Shown: one piece after another, positions 45,586 through 54,445 of the stretch | Numbering within the stretch: position 1 is the first letter of the stretch | Layout of the letters: the number at the start of each line of letters is the position of its first letter | Translations under genes and position numbers: made by a program | From: an uncultured Enterobacteriaceae bacterium | GTDB lineage: Bacteria; Pseudomonadota; Gammaproteobacteria; Enterobacterales; Enterobacteriaceae | Direction of reading: 5' to 3' | NCBI GenBank assembly: GCA_936920625.1 | Contig: CAKZHC010000039.1 | Coordinates: 60,040 to 124,039 of the forward strand | DNA: 64,000 nucleotides | Notes under the pieces: generated by a model | What the model was told of the DNA's origin: nothing | Databases searched by the model: none | The model's input: the letters and a program-made list of their open reading frames with translations, nothing else

Positions 45586-46227
45586 TCATTCACGGTTTTT
45601 CAAATTGCCATATTTGCCGAGCAGTGGTGATTTATCGGTAATATCGTAGTGTTGCAGCCTTTCAGTGACAGTGGCAAAAGCACGGGTTGCTTTTTGCTCG
45701 GTATCCAGCAAATCGTCAAAAACCCATCGTGGCTGAAAGGTCAGCATAAAGCCAGGGCTTCTTCTGCTTAACCTGTTTACGTGGGCTGGTGTGTTGCAGA
45801 TAACGAAGATGGGTTCTTTATGAAAGCAAAATTCCCATGCCGGGTGATCTAAATTTTCAGGAATTTGCTGTGGCCAGTCGTGAATATCTTCACTAACTAA
45901 ATCCTTAAGAATCTGCCAGAATTTATCGCGATAATAACTAATACTTTTAACCACGCTAGGTTTTTCAAAAATAACCAGAGAAGTTTGCTTGCCAAAGCAT
46001 TTATAATTTTCGCAATAGGTAATCAGATCATTTCTTATATTTTTTGCAGATATTTCTTCAAAAAAAGAAAATCTTAGCATATTTTTGCGATAGCCATTTA
46101 CGCCAAAAAGGCAAGGGAAGGGCCGCTCTTTATTGTTAATAACCGCGTCAAAATCTGCAAATACTACACTCTGCCATTTTTCAAGCGTAATTGAATTGTT
46201 TTTTAATTCACTAACAGAATACAACAT
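45586..46227 (-). CDS. YqcI/YcgG family protein, GntA-like heme-dependent N-oxygenase
   Basis: 213 residues from ATG 46227, chosen over ATG 46239 because GGAG lies 6 nt upstream of it. The family (PF08892) includes GntA, the heme-dependent N-hydroxylase of pre-guanitoxin. Features of the family seen here: FPCLFGVNGYRKNMLRFSFF near the start, HPAWEFCFHKEPIFVICNTP (probable heme-side His-Pro), AHVNRLSRRSPGFMLTFQPRW. The start codon sits one base after the reconstructed stop of the ATP-grasp gene, so they were translationally coupled. Expected chemistry: N-hydroxylation of an amino acid or guanidino nitrogen. The substrate is unknown. Confidence 0.8.
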   Translation of the reverse strand: MLYSVSELKNNSITLEKWQSVVFADFDAVINNKERPFPCLFGVNGYRKNMLRFSFFEEISAKNIRNDLITYCENYKCFGKQTSLVIFEKPSVVKSISYYRDKFWQILKDLVSEDIHDWPQQIPENLDHPAWEFCFHKEPIFVICNTPAHVNRLSRRSPGFMLTFQPRWVFDDLLDTEQKATRAFATVTERLQHYDITDKSPLLGKYGNLKNRE

Positions 46228-46228
46228 A

Positions 46229-47459
46229 TCAGGCTCCATGCGATGTGAATAGTTCTCTTATCCTGTGTTCAGCGTCATCAAGCTGGGATTCATTATCGGC
46301 CATAACAGCAATAATTCCCGTGCAACTGGATAAATCAGTTGTTAATAGGGAGTGTTTCATTCTCTCTGAAAAGCAACTTTACCTGCCTCACTCCGGTGAC
46401 TGCGGTGAGTTTCTGCAGCAGGGACTCTCTGTTTTTTAAAATAATCCCCATATTTTCAGTTATTAGAAATACGATTCGGGCTCTCTTTATCCGCTTGCTA
46501 TGTTGTGTTGAGAAACTGGCACTTACTAGCCCCGCAGCACTCGATAATAAGCCATCGGTATAGCACTCTTCGAAAAGCAGAGGGGCTATGCCGCCATGAA
46601 GTCTGGCACCCACTTCGATCAAGACCGGAGTTTGTCTGGTTTGTATCAACTCCATATGCGCAGGGCCGTGCTCAATACCCAGAGCGTGCGCGCAATCTAT
46701 GGCGTATGCTATGAGGGTGTTGTAGCGGCTATCAAAGATATCCAGTACTTCCAGCGACTCATAAACAAAATGGCTGCCGTTATGTAACCCTTTCCGATAT
46801 TTACACAGACTGCAAACTTTAATCTCTTTATTGAAGGCGACTAAATCTACAACGTACTCATCACCCACCAGTCTTTCCTGAACAAGATATGATTCGTTTT
46901 TCCTGCCCATGACATTAACAGATTGCCAGTCTGTGCTAGCAATCCAGGCGGTGGTGCTCTCTTTGTCTGTAAAAAACATCACCCCATCAGTCAGGCATGA
47001 ATCCTCCGGTTTGACAACATAACCTGTATTACTTTGGAAATCTGCTAAAGAGAAATCAGCAAAATTATCGCGCGTGATCAATTCTGATTTAATATAGTGC
47101 AGCCCGGATTCTCTTAGTCTTTGCTGCATTGCGCTTTTTTTCCGCCGCCAGGCAGTCGTTGCACAATTATTACCCGGAGCCTTATAAAAAGCAGCCAGCT
47201 TTTCCGCACAACAGACCCCCGTTTCAGCACCAGTAATAACGGCGGCGACCTGTTCGGGGGCTATCACCTCTTTTATTTCTGAGGAAGAATAGAGTTGTTC
47301 GTCCGCCATATCCAGGCTGGTATAAGAGTTAAGAAAATAGGGTGAAAGATTTTTGTCAGAAAGAACAGCATAACATCTGAATCCTTTCTTATTTAACACC
47401 GCAGCATATAACGCTGCCGTCGAGAATGGGTCGACAATAATGACTACATTTTTACTCAC
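46229..47459 (-). pseudogene. ATP-grasp amino-acid ligase with a one-base frameshift near the 3' end
   Basis: Carboxylate-amine/thiol ligase fold; enzymes like DdaF and BacD join amino acids in small antibiotics. The open frame (47459-46335, 374 codons) has a Rossmann-like N-domain (VVIIVDPFSTAALYAAVLNKKGF), the central ATP-binding part (GYVVKPEDSCLTDGV, YLVQERLVGDEYVVDLV) and the catalytic loop PVLIEVGARLHGG. It ends abruptly in ENETLPINN. Skipping one base in the T4 run near 46369-46372 continues as SERMKHSLLTTDLSSCTGII, then AVMADNESQLDDAEHRIREL, the family's usual C-terminal cap, and stops at 46229. The catalytic residues precede the shift, so some activity is possible. The start overlaps the MFS gene by 8 bp. 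Confidence 0.8.
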
Positions 47460-48618
47460 GGGTAAATCCTTTGTTAACGCTCCATATCAGCATGTATGCA
47501 AAAAGTAAAAAACCGATGAAGGGGAACAGCAAGACTGATGATGCAGCACCCAGTACATTGTTACTTGTTAGTATGCCAAATAAAACCGGGCCAAGTGACT
47601 GAGAAAAAGTATACAGCGCTGCACTATATGACCCTACTTCTTCGGCTTCGCGCTTATTTTTGACCTGATCAATCATATGCTTTCTGGTATTGATTCTTAT
47701 GGTATTGATTGAAAAGCCGATGAAAAAACAAGCGACAATTGATAGTTCTGCAACAGGTGAGGTAGTGAAAATATAATCGCAGCACATTAATACTAGTGCT
47801 GGTAACAGGTATCTGAATATTCTGACGTTGACGAAAGCGGTGCTAAAGGCACCAGCTCCGGCGACAGCACTGCATGTTCCAAAATATTCAGCGCTAAGTT
47901 CTTTTATCGTCTGAAATAAAATCGGCGTCAGTGTATTGAATGCAGATATATGCAGGCCAATAAGGCCTATGGAGATACATAATATTTTAAGTGTTTTGCT
48001 AATCTTTACCGGAGTATGGTTAGCCTGTGTTGTATTTTCATCCTGAACGGTACTTGCTTGTTCACTGAAAAGGAAGTGACCACAGGCGCTAACAATAATA
48101 TCAAAGAGACAAATTAACATTATAAGTGTATTAAATTTTATACTGGTCAGTAAAAAACCACTTACCATAGCACCAAAGAATGAACCAATCTGTACTACGG
48201 TCTGCATGATTCGCGATGCTTTTTCTGAGGTTATATGGCCGCCCAGCACCAACTTTGTGTTACTGGCTTCCAGTGTACTTAAGGTTATCAATGAAAGATA
48301 GCCAATCACTAAAGACGTTATGATAAATCCTGGCGGGCTGTCGGAATAGTTAAGCAATGAAATAATTAATAACAGAGAGAATACAACTATTCGCCTTTTA
48401 TATAATTCATGAACATTTAATGTGTATTTGAGTAGTGTGATTCTGGTTTTCTTTAGTATGAAAGGAATTGCTGTTCCGACTGAAAGTGTTATTCCCATAA
48501 ATAAAGGAGAAGCTGTGACTTTTAGCGAGTTCCAAATATTGCTTAAAAGTAATACCATATCAGAAAAATAGAGTAACACGAGCAGAGTGTAAAACCGGGT
48601 TGCAGGATTTTTATTCAT
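47452..48618 (-). CDS. MFS transporter of the accessory cassette
   Basis: 388 residues from ATG 48618 (MNKNPATRFYTLLVLLYF); a TTG 21 bp upstream is possible, and neither has a strong ribosome site. About eleven to twelve hydrophobic segments, a central loop near residue 190-205 (EQASTVQDENTTQANHTPVK), and basic loops (KKTRITLLKYTLN, NTRKHMIDQVKNKREAEEVG) typical of the major facilitator superfamily. First gene of the cassette, with its stop overlapping the ATP-grasp start. The likely role is export of the product and self-protection. The gene is clearly more AT-rich than yoaA and pabB on either side, a sign of transfer. Confidence 0.85.
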   Translation of the reverse strand: MNKNPATRFYTLLVLLYFSDMVLLLSNIWNSLKVTASPLFMGITLSVGTAIPFILKKTRITLLKYTLNVHELYKRRIVVFSLLLIISLLNYSDSPPGFIITSLVIGYLSLITLSTLEASNTKLVLGGHITSEKASRIMQTVVQIGSFFGAMVSGFLLTSIKFNTLIMLICLFDIIVSACGHFLFSEQASTVQDENTTQANHTPVKISKTLKILCISIGLIGLHISAFNTLTPILFQTIKELSAEYFGTCSAVAGAGAFSTAFVNVRIFRYLLPALVLMCCDYIFTTSPVAELSIVACFFIGFSINTIRINTRKHMIDQVKNKREAEEVGSYSAALYTFSQSLGPVLFGILTSNNVLGAASSVLLFPFIGFLLFAYMLIWSVNKGFTRE

Positions 48619-48842
48619 CAATACCAAATCACGCTTCAATTAATTTACTAAATGATAATTCTATATTGAATATTTTATAATCATATCGTTTATTTTTGCC
48701 AGGATGATCACATTCGATTTTATCTGTGTTTTTTTCACAAAGAGTGACATATATGGTTATATAAAAACCCGTTACGGCTTGTCAGATAGCGTAGCGGCAG
48801 AGATTTTGGCATAATTAACCATTTTAGGGATGGTGATACAGG

Positions 48843-50756
48843 GTGACTAACGATTTTTCCGATAACGGCGCTCTGGCAAAGTCGATACCGGGTTTTCAGC
48901 CGCGCGAAGCTCAGCGCGCTATGGCCGATGCGGTGACGCAGGCAATACTGAAGGCACAGTCGCTGGTGGTTGAAGCTGGAACCGGCACAGGGAAAACATG
49001 GGCTTATCTGGTCCCGGCGCTGCATGCGGGTAAAAAAGTGGTCATCTCTACTGGCTCCAAAGCGCTTCAGGATCAGTTGTATACACGGGATTTGCCCGCC
49101 GTTGTTAGTGCGCTGGACTTCAGCGGGACCACCGCGCTACTGAAAGGCCGCGCAAACTACCTTTGCCTTGAGCGCCTGGAACAGCAATCAGTAATGACAG
49201 AAGATTATGCTGTTCGGGCACTAAGCGATCTTGCCACGTTGCGTGACTGGTCAGGCAAAACGGCTGATGGCGACATCAGTAACTGCGCTGTAGTTGCGGA
49301 AGACAGCCTAATCTGGCCGCTGGTCACCAGTACCAACGACAACTGTCTTGGGAATGACTGCCCACGCTATAAAGACTGTTTTGTGGTAAAAGCACGTCGC
49401 AGAGCGATGGATGCCGATATCGTAGTGGTGAACCATCATCTCTTCCTTGCTGATATGGTAGTAAAAGAGGGCGGGTTTGCTGAACTGATTCCGCAGGCGG
49501 ATGTGATGATTTTCGATGAGGCGCATCAGCTGCCAGACATAGCCAGTCACTATTTTGGTCTACAATTGTCAAGCCGTCAGTTAGCAAATTTAGCAAAAGA
49601 TATCATTATTGCCTGGCGCACTGACGTACCGGAGCTCGGGCAATTGCAGAAGGCGGCTGACTGTCTCACCAAGGCCACCCAGGATTTCCGTCTGGTATTG
49701 GGCGATGTGGATTTTCGTGGCAACCTGCGTGAGCGACTGGCCGACGCTGAAGTACAGCGCGCACTCACCCGGATAGATGATGCGCTTGAGCTCTGCTGCG
49801 ATGTGGCCAGGCTTTCACCGGGGCGTTCAGTGCTGCTGGATGCTGTTTTTGAACGAGCCACACTTTGCCGGGAACGCCTCACGCAGCTAAAAGCGGCAGG
49901 CGAACCAGGCTATAGCTTCTGGTATGAATGCAGCGCCCGTAACTTTGTGCTGGCACTGACGCCGCTTTCGATCACGGATCGATTCCGTGATGTAATAGCC
50001 AGCCGGAAAGCGAGCTGGATTTTCACGTCAGCTACTTTGTCAGTCAATGACCAGATGACGCACTTCACTGATCGTCTTGGCGTACAGGATGCACGGGCAT
50101 TGATACTAACCAGTCCTTTTGATTACCACCGTCAGGCACTGCTCTGTGTTCCGCGACAGTTACCACAGGCAAATCAGCCCGGCGCTTCCTGTCAGCTGGC
50201 GCGAATGATGCAGCCGCTAATTGAAGCTAATCAGGGACGCTGCTTTTTCCTCTGTACTTCAAATCAGATGATGCGTGAGCTGGCCGCCGAATTCCGCACA
50301 CTGCTGAATCTGCCGGTACTGTTACAGGGAGAAACTAGCAAGGGGCAGTTGCTGAAGCAATTTATTGCCGCTGGTAATGCGCTGCTGGTCGCTACCAGCA
50401 GTTTCTGGGAAGGCGTTGACGTACGTGGTAATGCGCTCTCACTGGTAATTATCGACAAACTGCCTTTTGCCTCACCACAGGAACCTCTGCTCAAGGCGCG
50501 TATCGAAGATTCCCGGCTGCGAGGGGGGGATCCTTTCAATGATGTCCAGCTTCCTGATGCCGTTATTGCACTCAAGCAGGGGGTAGGGCGATTGATTCGA
50601 GATGTTGGCGATCGCGGCGTGCTGGTCATTTGTGATAACCGTTTAGTTATGCGACCTTACGGGGCATTATTTCTTAGCAGTCTGCCTCCCGCTCCCCGCA
50701 CTCGTGATATAGCAAAAGCGGTAGAATTTCTAACCGCCATCCATCCTTCTGGCTGA
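48843..50756 (+). CDS. yoaA: XPD/Rad3-type DNA helicase YoaA
   Basis: Iron-sulfur helicase that acts with the HolC (chi) subunit at stalled forks. 637 residues (E. coli 636): Walker A VEAGTGTGKTWAYL, iron-sulfur cysteines at C108-type site and in NDNCLGNDCPRYKDC, DEAH box FDEAHQLPD, STATL-type motif FTSATLS, and motif VI VGRLIRD. Start GTG 48843 (MTNDFSDNG) matches E. coli; a preceding GATACAGG gives a weak ribosome site. Divergent from the cassette. Confidence 0.95.
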   Translation: MTNDFSDNGALAKSIPGFQPREAQRAMADAVTQAILKAQSLVVEAGTGTGKTWAYLVPALHAGKKVVISTGSKALQDQLYTRDLPAVVSALDFSGTTALLKGRANYLCLERLEQQSVMTEDYAVRALSDLATLRDWSGKTADGDISNCAVVAEDSLIWPLVTSTNDNCLGNDCPRYKDCFVVKARRRAMDADIVVVNHHLFLADMVVKEGGFAELIPQADVMIFDEAHQLPDIASHYFGLQLSSRQLANLAKDIIIAWRTDVPELGQLQKAADCLTKATQDFRLVLGDVDFRGNLRERLADAEVQRALTRIDDALELCCDVARLSPGRSVLLDAVFERATLCRERLTQLKAAGEPGYSFWYECSARNFVLALTPLSITDRFRDVIASRKASWIFTSATLSVNDQMTHFTDRLGVQDARALILTSPFDYHRQALLCVPRQLPQANQPGASCQLARMMQPLIEANQGRCFFLCTSNQMMRELAAEFRTLLNLPVLLQGETSKGQLLKQFIAAGNALLVATSSFWEGVDVRGNALSLVIIDKLPFASPQEPLLKARIEDSRLRGGDPFNDVQLPDAVIALKQGVGRLIRDVGDRGVLVICDNRLVMRPYGALFLSSLPPAPRTRDIAKAVEFLTAIHPSG

Positions 50757-50805
50757 ACGCTGTGCTATGATGCGCGCCGGAAATTAGCGAGCTATGGAGC
50801 CCTCA

Positions 50806-51507
50806 ATGTCTGTACGTATACTGGCGCTGGATACGGCGACTGAAGCCTGCTCGGTTGCACTGCTAGATGGTGATCAGGTGTTTACTCTCTTCGAGCCATG
50901 CGCCCGCGAGCATACTCAGCGTATCTTACCAATGATACAGCAAATTTTGGCCGAGTCCGGGCTGAAGCTGAACCAGATGGATGCTCTGGCATTTGGCCGT
51001 GGCCCGGGCAGTTTTACTGGCATACGCATTGGGATTGGTGTTGCCCAAGGCCTGGCGTTAGGAAGCGATTTGCCTGTTACAGGTATCTCCACCTTAAAAA
51101 CGCTTGCTCAGGGCGTATGGCGTGAGGAACAGGCAGAACGGGTGCTGGTGGCTATAGATGCACGCATGGGTGAGGTTTACTGGGCAGAGTATCAGCGTGA
51201 CAGCAAGGGAAACTGGCACGGGGAGGCGAGTGAGTCGTTACTGACACCAGAAGCGGCTGTGTCACGTATGGCATTACTCGAAGGATGCTGGACACCAGCC
51301 GGAACAGGCTGGCAGACCTGGCCGATGCTCTTTAAAGCAAGTACACTTACACTCGGGCTGCATAACGTGCTGTTACCCAGCGCCGCAGATATGTTACCAC
51401 TCGCAGTTGTGGCACTGGCGGTTGGAGAGGGCGTGGCAGCTGACTGCGCCGAGCCTGTTTATCTGCGCAATCAGATAGCCTGGAAAAAACTACCTGATCG
51501 AAAATAA
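50806..51507 (+). CDS. tsaB: tRNA t6A synthesis subunit TsaB
   Basis: Partner of TsaD and TsaE in N6-threonylcarbamoyl-adenosine synthesis at tRNA position 37. 233 residues; ATG 50806 (MSVRILALDTATEACSVALL) is preferred over ATG 50794 because GGAG sits 6 nt before it. It shows the ASKHA ATPase-like fold: GRGPGSFTGIRIGIGVAQGLAL, IDARMGEVYWAEYQR and the C-terminal AEPVYLRNQIAWKKL. Follows yoaA by 49 bp, the conserved order, with yeaY after it. Confidence 0.95.
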   Translation: MSVRILALDTATEACSVALLDGDQVFTLFEPCAREHTQRILPMIQQILAESGLKLNQMDALAFGRGPGSFTGIRIGIGVAQGLALGSDLPVTGISTLKTLAQGVWREEQAERVLVAIDARMGEVYWAEYQRDSKGNWHGEASESLLTPEAAVSRMALLEGCWTPAGTGWQTWPMLFKASTLTLGLHNVLLPSAADMLPLAVVALAVGEGVAADCAEPVYLRNQIAWKKLPDRK

Positions 51508-51564
51508 AGAGAGGCAACCAACTGCAATATTATGAGTCTATAAGTAAGTTCCAGGAGATTTATC

Positions 51565-52155
51565 ATGCGCAAACCTGTTTTATTTTTCGCCTTTCTTTTA
51601 GCAGGCACAATACTACTTACTGGTTGTGTAAGTATGCCAGATTCAATTAAAGGCAGTTCGCCAGAACCGCAGCAGGATCTTGTCCGGGTAATGAGCGCCC
51701 CCCAGCTGTTCACCGGACAGGAGGCACGCTTTGGGGGCAAGGTCGTCAAAGTGGTCAATCAGAATGGACATACAGAACTTGAGATTGCCGCCTCACCGCT
51801 AGACAGTACAGGACGCCCTGTTCTGGGTGATACTTCAATGGGGCGCCTGTTTGCCACGATTAATGGATTTGCCGACCCTGTTGACTTCAATAATCGCTGG
51901 GTAACAGTCGTAGGCCCGATTACTGGTACGCGGCAAGGGAAAGTGGGCAATGCCAGTTATACTTTCCTTACCATGGACGTAACGGGCTATCAGCGCTGGA
52001 ATCTGACAAAGCAGATAGTGGGGCCACCCCAGCCTGTAGCACCATGGGGATGGTATGAGCCCGGTTTTGGTCGTGGTTATGGTTACTGGGGAGTATCGCC
52101 CTATGGATGGTATAATCCCGGCCCCGCACAGGTAGAGACAATACTAACAGAGTAA
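51565..52155 (+). CDS. yeaY: Slp-family outer-membrane lipoprotein YeaY
   Basis: 196 residues with a lipoprotein signal ending in LLTGC (Cys about residue 21; residue after Cys is Val, so outer-membrane sorting). The Slp domain follows: PDSIKGSSPEPQQDLVRVM, GQEARFGGKVVKVVNQNGHTELEI, GRPVLGDTSMGRLFATINGFADP and NNRWVTVVGPITGTRQGKVG. The tail is rich in Gly, Tyr, Trp and Pro (WGWYEPGFGRGYGYWG). Between tsaB and fadD, as in E. coli. Function unknown; sigma-E control is known for E. coli yeaY. Confidence 0.92.
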   Translation: MRKPVLFFAFLLAGTILLTGCVSMPDSIKGSSPEPQQDLVRVMSAPQLFTGQEARFGGKVVKVVNQNGHTELEIAASPLDSTGRPVLGDTSMGRLFATINGFADPVDFNNRWVTVVGPITGTRQGKVGNASYTFLTMDVTGYQRWNLTKQIVGPPQPVAPWGWYEPGFGRGYGYWGVSPYGWYNPGPAQVETILTE

Positions 52156-52628
52156 CCAGCCGGTACATCCGGTGCTTTTGTCTGTTGTGATTTTTTGTGT
52201 TTCAGGTGGCCTGAGTACTTTCAGGGTATGAGGGCCTTCATATAATTTTATACAGGCAACTAATGTTTCCGGTTTTCATATTAATCTCACATTAGCGATA
52301 TGATTCATTCCGGCAGATGTGAGGTTGCTTTTAGCTCGTCAGATAAAATCTTAGCGGCCAGACCTCACCCCGGAGACGCTTTCTCTGGAAAACTGATGAG
52401 CTAATTTAATCTTTTTTTAACAGGATACCGGGCAGACTATCATAAATATTAATGATATGTTTAATTAACGGAGTGCCGTCGCAAAATAACTCCATTCAAA
52501 ACGCTACTCTCATATTGCTTTGGTTGAACGTTGCTCCCACTGCATGGGGTTTTACTCTGGTTAACAAGATTGAGGGAAGCGACAGCGTTCAGCTAACACA
52601 CCGTTAATAGTGGAACAGGTGAAGCCTG
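52156..52628. other. Intergenic region upstream of fadD
   Basis: 473 bp with no CDS. GTGAGGT (near 52320) and ACCTCAC (near 52364) can form a 7-bp stem. fadD promoters of E. coli carry FadR and CRP sites; I cannot point to an exact match here. Confidence 0.4.
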
Positions 52629-54350
52629 ATGACTATCGATGATGATAATACCCAGGACGGGCAGTTAAATGCAGCGTGGTTAGAGCACTATCCTGATGAT
52701 GTTCCATCGGAAATTGATGCCGATCAGTATACATCGCTTATTGATTTCTTTGAACAGGCAGTCAGTCGCTATGGTGATAAAGTAGCTTTTGCTAATATGG
52801 GACAGGAGATCACTTTTAATCAGCTGGATAATCAAAGCCGTGCTTTTGCAGCCTGGTTGCAGCGGGGTATCTATCTGAAAAAAGGTGACAGGGTAGCGTT
52901 GATGCTGCCCAATGTGTTGCAACACCCTGTTGTTCTGTTCGGTATATTGCGTGCCGGTATGGTGGCAGTCAATATTAATCCCCTCTATACGCCCTCCGAG
53001 CTGGAACATCAGCTCAAAGACAGTGGCGCCATCGCTATTGTGGTGTTATCCAGCGTTGCTTATAAATTGGAAAAAGTGATTGCCGGGATGCAGATTCGCT
53101 ATGTGATGATTACTGGCATAGGAGACCTGTTCTCAATGCCAAAGCGCTTACTGGTGAACTTTGTAGTGAAATATGTCAAACGCCTCGTTCCTGAGTATCA
53201 CTTACCGGCGACAGTTTCACTGCGCGGAGCACTGCGGCAGGGAGCGAAAATGTTGTATCAGCGGCCTGATATCATTAATAGTGATCTGGCTTTTTTGCAA
53301 TATACCGGGGGTACCACGGGTACAGCAAAAGGTGCGATGCTCACACATCGGAATATGCAGGCCAATGTGATACAAATAAAAGCGGCATATGGCAGGTTAC
53401 TGCGTGAGGGCTGTGAAACATTTATCACTGCGCTGCCGCTCTATCATATTTTTGCGCTGACGACCAATTGTTTATTGCCCGTTGAGCTTGGCGGACGCAA
53501 CATTCTGATCACCAATCCCCGTGATGTAGACGGAATGGTCAGGGAGATGGCTAAGTATCCTTTTACTGTGCTGACGGGCGTGAACACCTTATTTAACGTA
53601 CTGCTCAATGATCCCAATTTTTGTCGCCTGAATTTTAAGTCGTTGCGTGTCACAGCAGCGGGCGGTATGGCTGTAGCCAGATCGGTTGCTGAACGCTGGG
53701 AAAAGCTTACAGGCTGTTTTGTACTGGAAGGCTATGGTTTGACAGAGTGCTCGCCACTGGTTTCAGCTAATCCCCATAACACGATGCATTATACCGGAAG
53801 TATTGGGCTCCCAGTGCCCTCTACAGATATTCGGGTGGTAGATAATATGGGTAACGATGTGCCAGCTGGTCATCCCGGTGAGCTCTGTATTCGTGGGCCT
53901 CAGGTTATGCAGGGTTACTGGAATCAGCAGGCAGAAACGAATAATGTGTTAAAAAACGGATGGCTCCATAGCGGTGATATTGTTACCGTTGATAATCGGG
54001 GATTTCTGCATATTGTTGACAGGAAAAAAGATATGGTCTTGGTCTCTGGTTTCAACGTTTACCCGAGTGAAATCGAAGAGGTATTAATGCAACATCCAAA
54101 AGTATACGAAGCAGCAGCTATCGGTTTGCCTCATGAAATAGCAGGTGAAACGCTCAAGGTCTATGTAGTAAAAAGCGATTCATCATTAAGTGAACGTGAA
54201 ATACGGATACACTGCAAACGTTTTCTGGCCTCTTATAAAGTTCCAAAGCTGATTGAGTTCAGGCAAAAATTACCAAAAAGTAACGTTGGCAAAATATTAC
54301 GCAGAGAATTACGGGAAGAAGCTATCCGGGAGATTAAGCCGGATGTCTGA
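52629..54350 (+). CDS. fadD: Long-chain fatty acyl-CoA synthetase FadD
   Basis: Activates long-chain fatty acids to acyl-CoA at the inner membrane during uptake. 573 residues; the E. coli protein is 561, and the extra length is a 12-residue N-terminal extension (MTIDDDNTQDGQ) before AAWLEHYPDDVPSEI. It holds the AMP-binding motif LQYTGGTTGTAKGAMLTH, the FACS motif region NGWLHSGDIVTVDNRGFLHIVDRKKD and LPKSNVGKILRREL. ATG 52629 is the only start that keeps full homology. Other beta-oxidation genes are outside the window. Confidence 0.95.
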   Translation: MTIDDDNTQDGQLNAAWLEHYPDDVPSEIDADQYTSLIDFFEQAVSRYGDKVAFANMGQEITFNQLDNQSRAFAAWLQRGIYLKKGDRVALMLPNVLQHPVVLFGILRAGMVAVNINPLYTPSELEHQLKDSGAIAIVVLSSVAYKLEKVIAGMQIRYVMITGIGDLFSMPKRLLVNFVVKYVKRLVPEYHLPATVSLRGALRQGAKMLYQRPDIINSDLAFLQYTGGTTGTAKGAMLTHRNMQANVIQIKAAYGRLLREGCETFITALPLYHIFALTTNCLLPVELGGRNILITNPRDVDGMVREMAKYPFTVLTGVNTLFNVLLNDPNFCRLNFKSLRVTAAGGMAVARSVAERWEKLTGCFVLEGYGLTECSPLVSANPHNTMHYTGSIGLPVPSTDIRVVDNMGNDVPAGHPGELCIRGPQVMQGYWNQQAETNNVLKNGWLHSGDIVTVDNRGFLHIVDRKKDMVLVSGFNVYPSEIEEVLMQHPKVYEAAAIGLPHEIAGETLKVYVVKSDSSLSEREIRIHCKRFLASYKVPKLIEFRQKLPKSNVGKILRRELREEAIREIKPDV

Positions 54351-54445
54351 AACTGTGCCGTATAAAAATCCCAATTAACGGCGCTTTAATGGGCAAAGCC
54401 TCCATACTACACTTACACATTTATTCAGAGAGTTGAGAGACGATA

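Noticed and set aside
46245..46787. Several plus-strand frames opposite the ATP-grasp gene
   Set aside because: Shadows of the minus-strand cassette gene.
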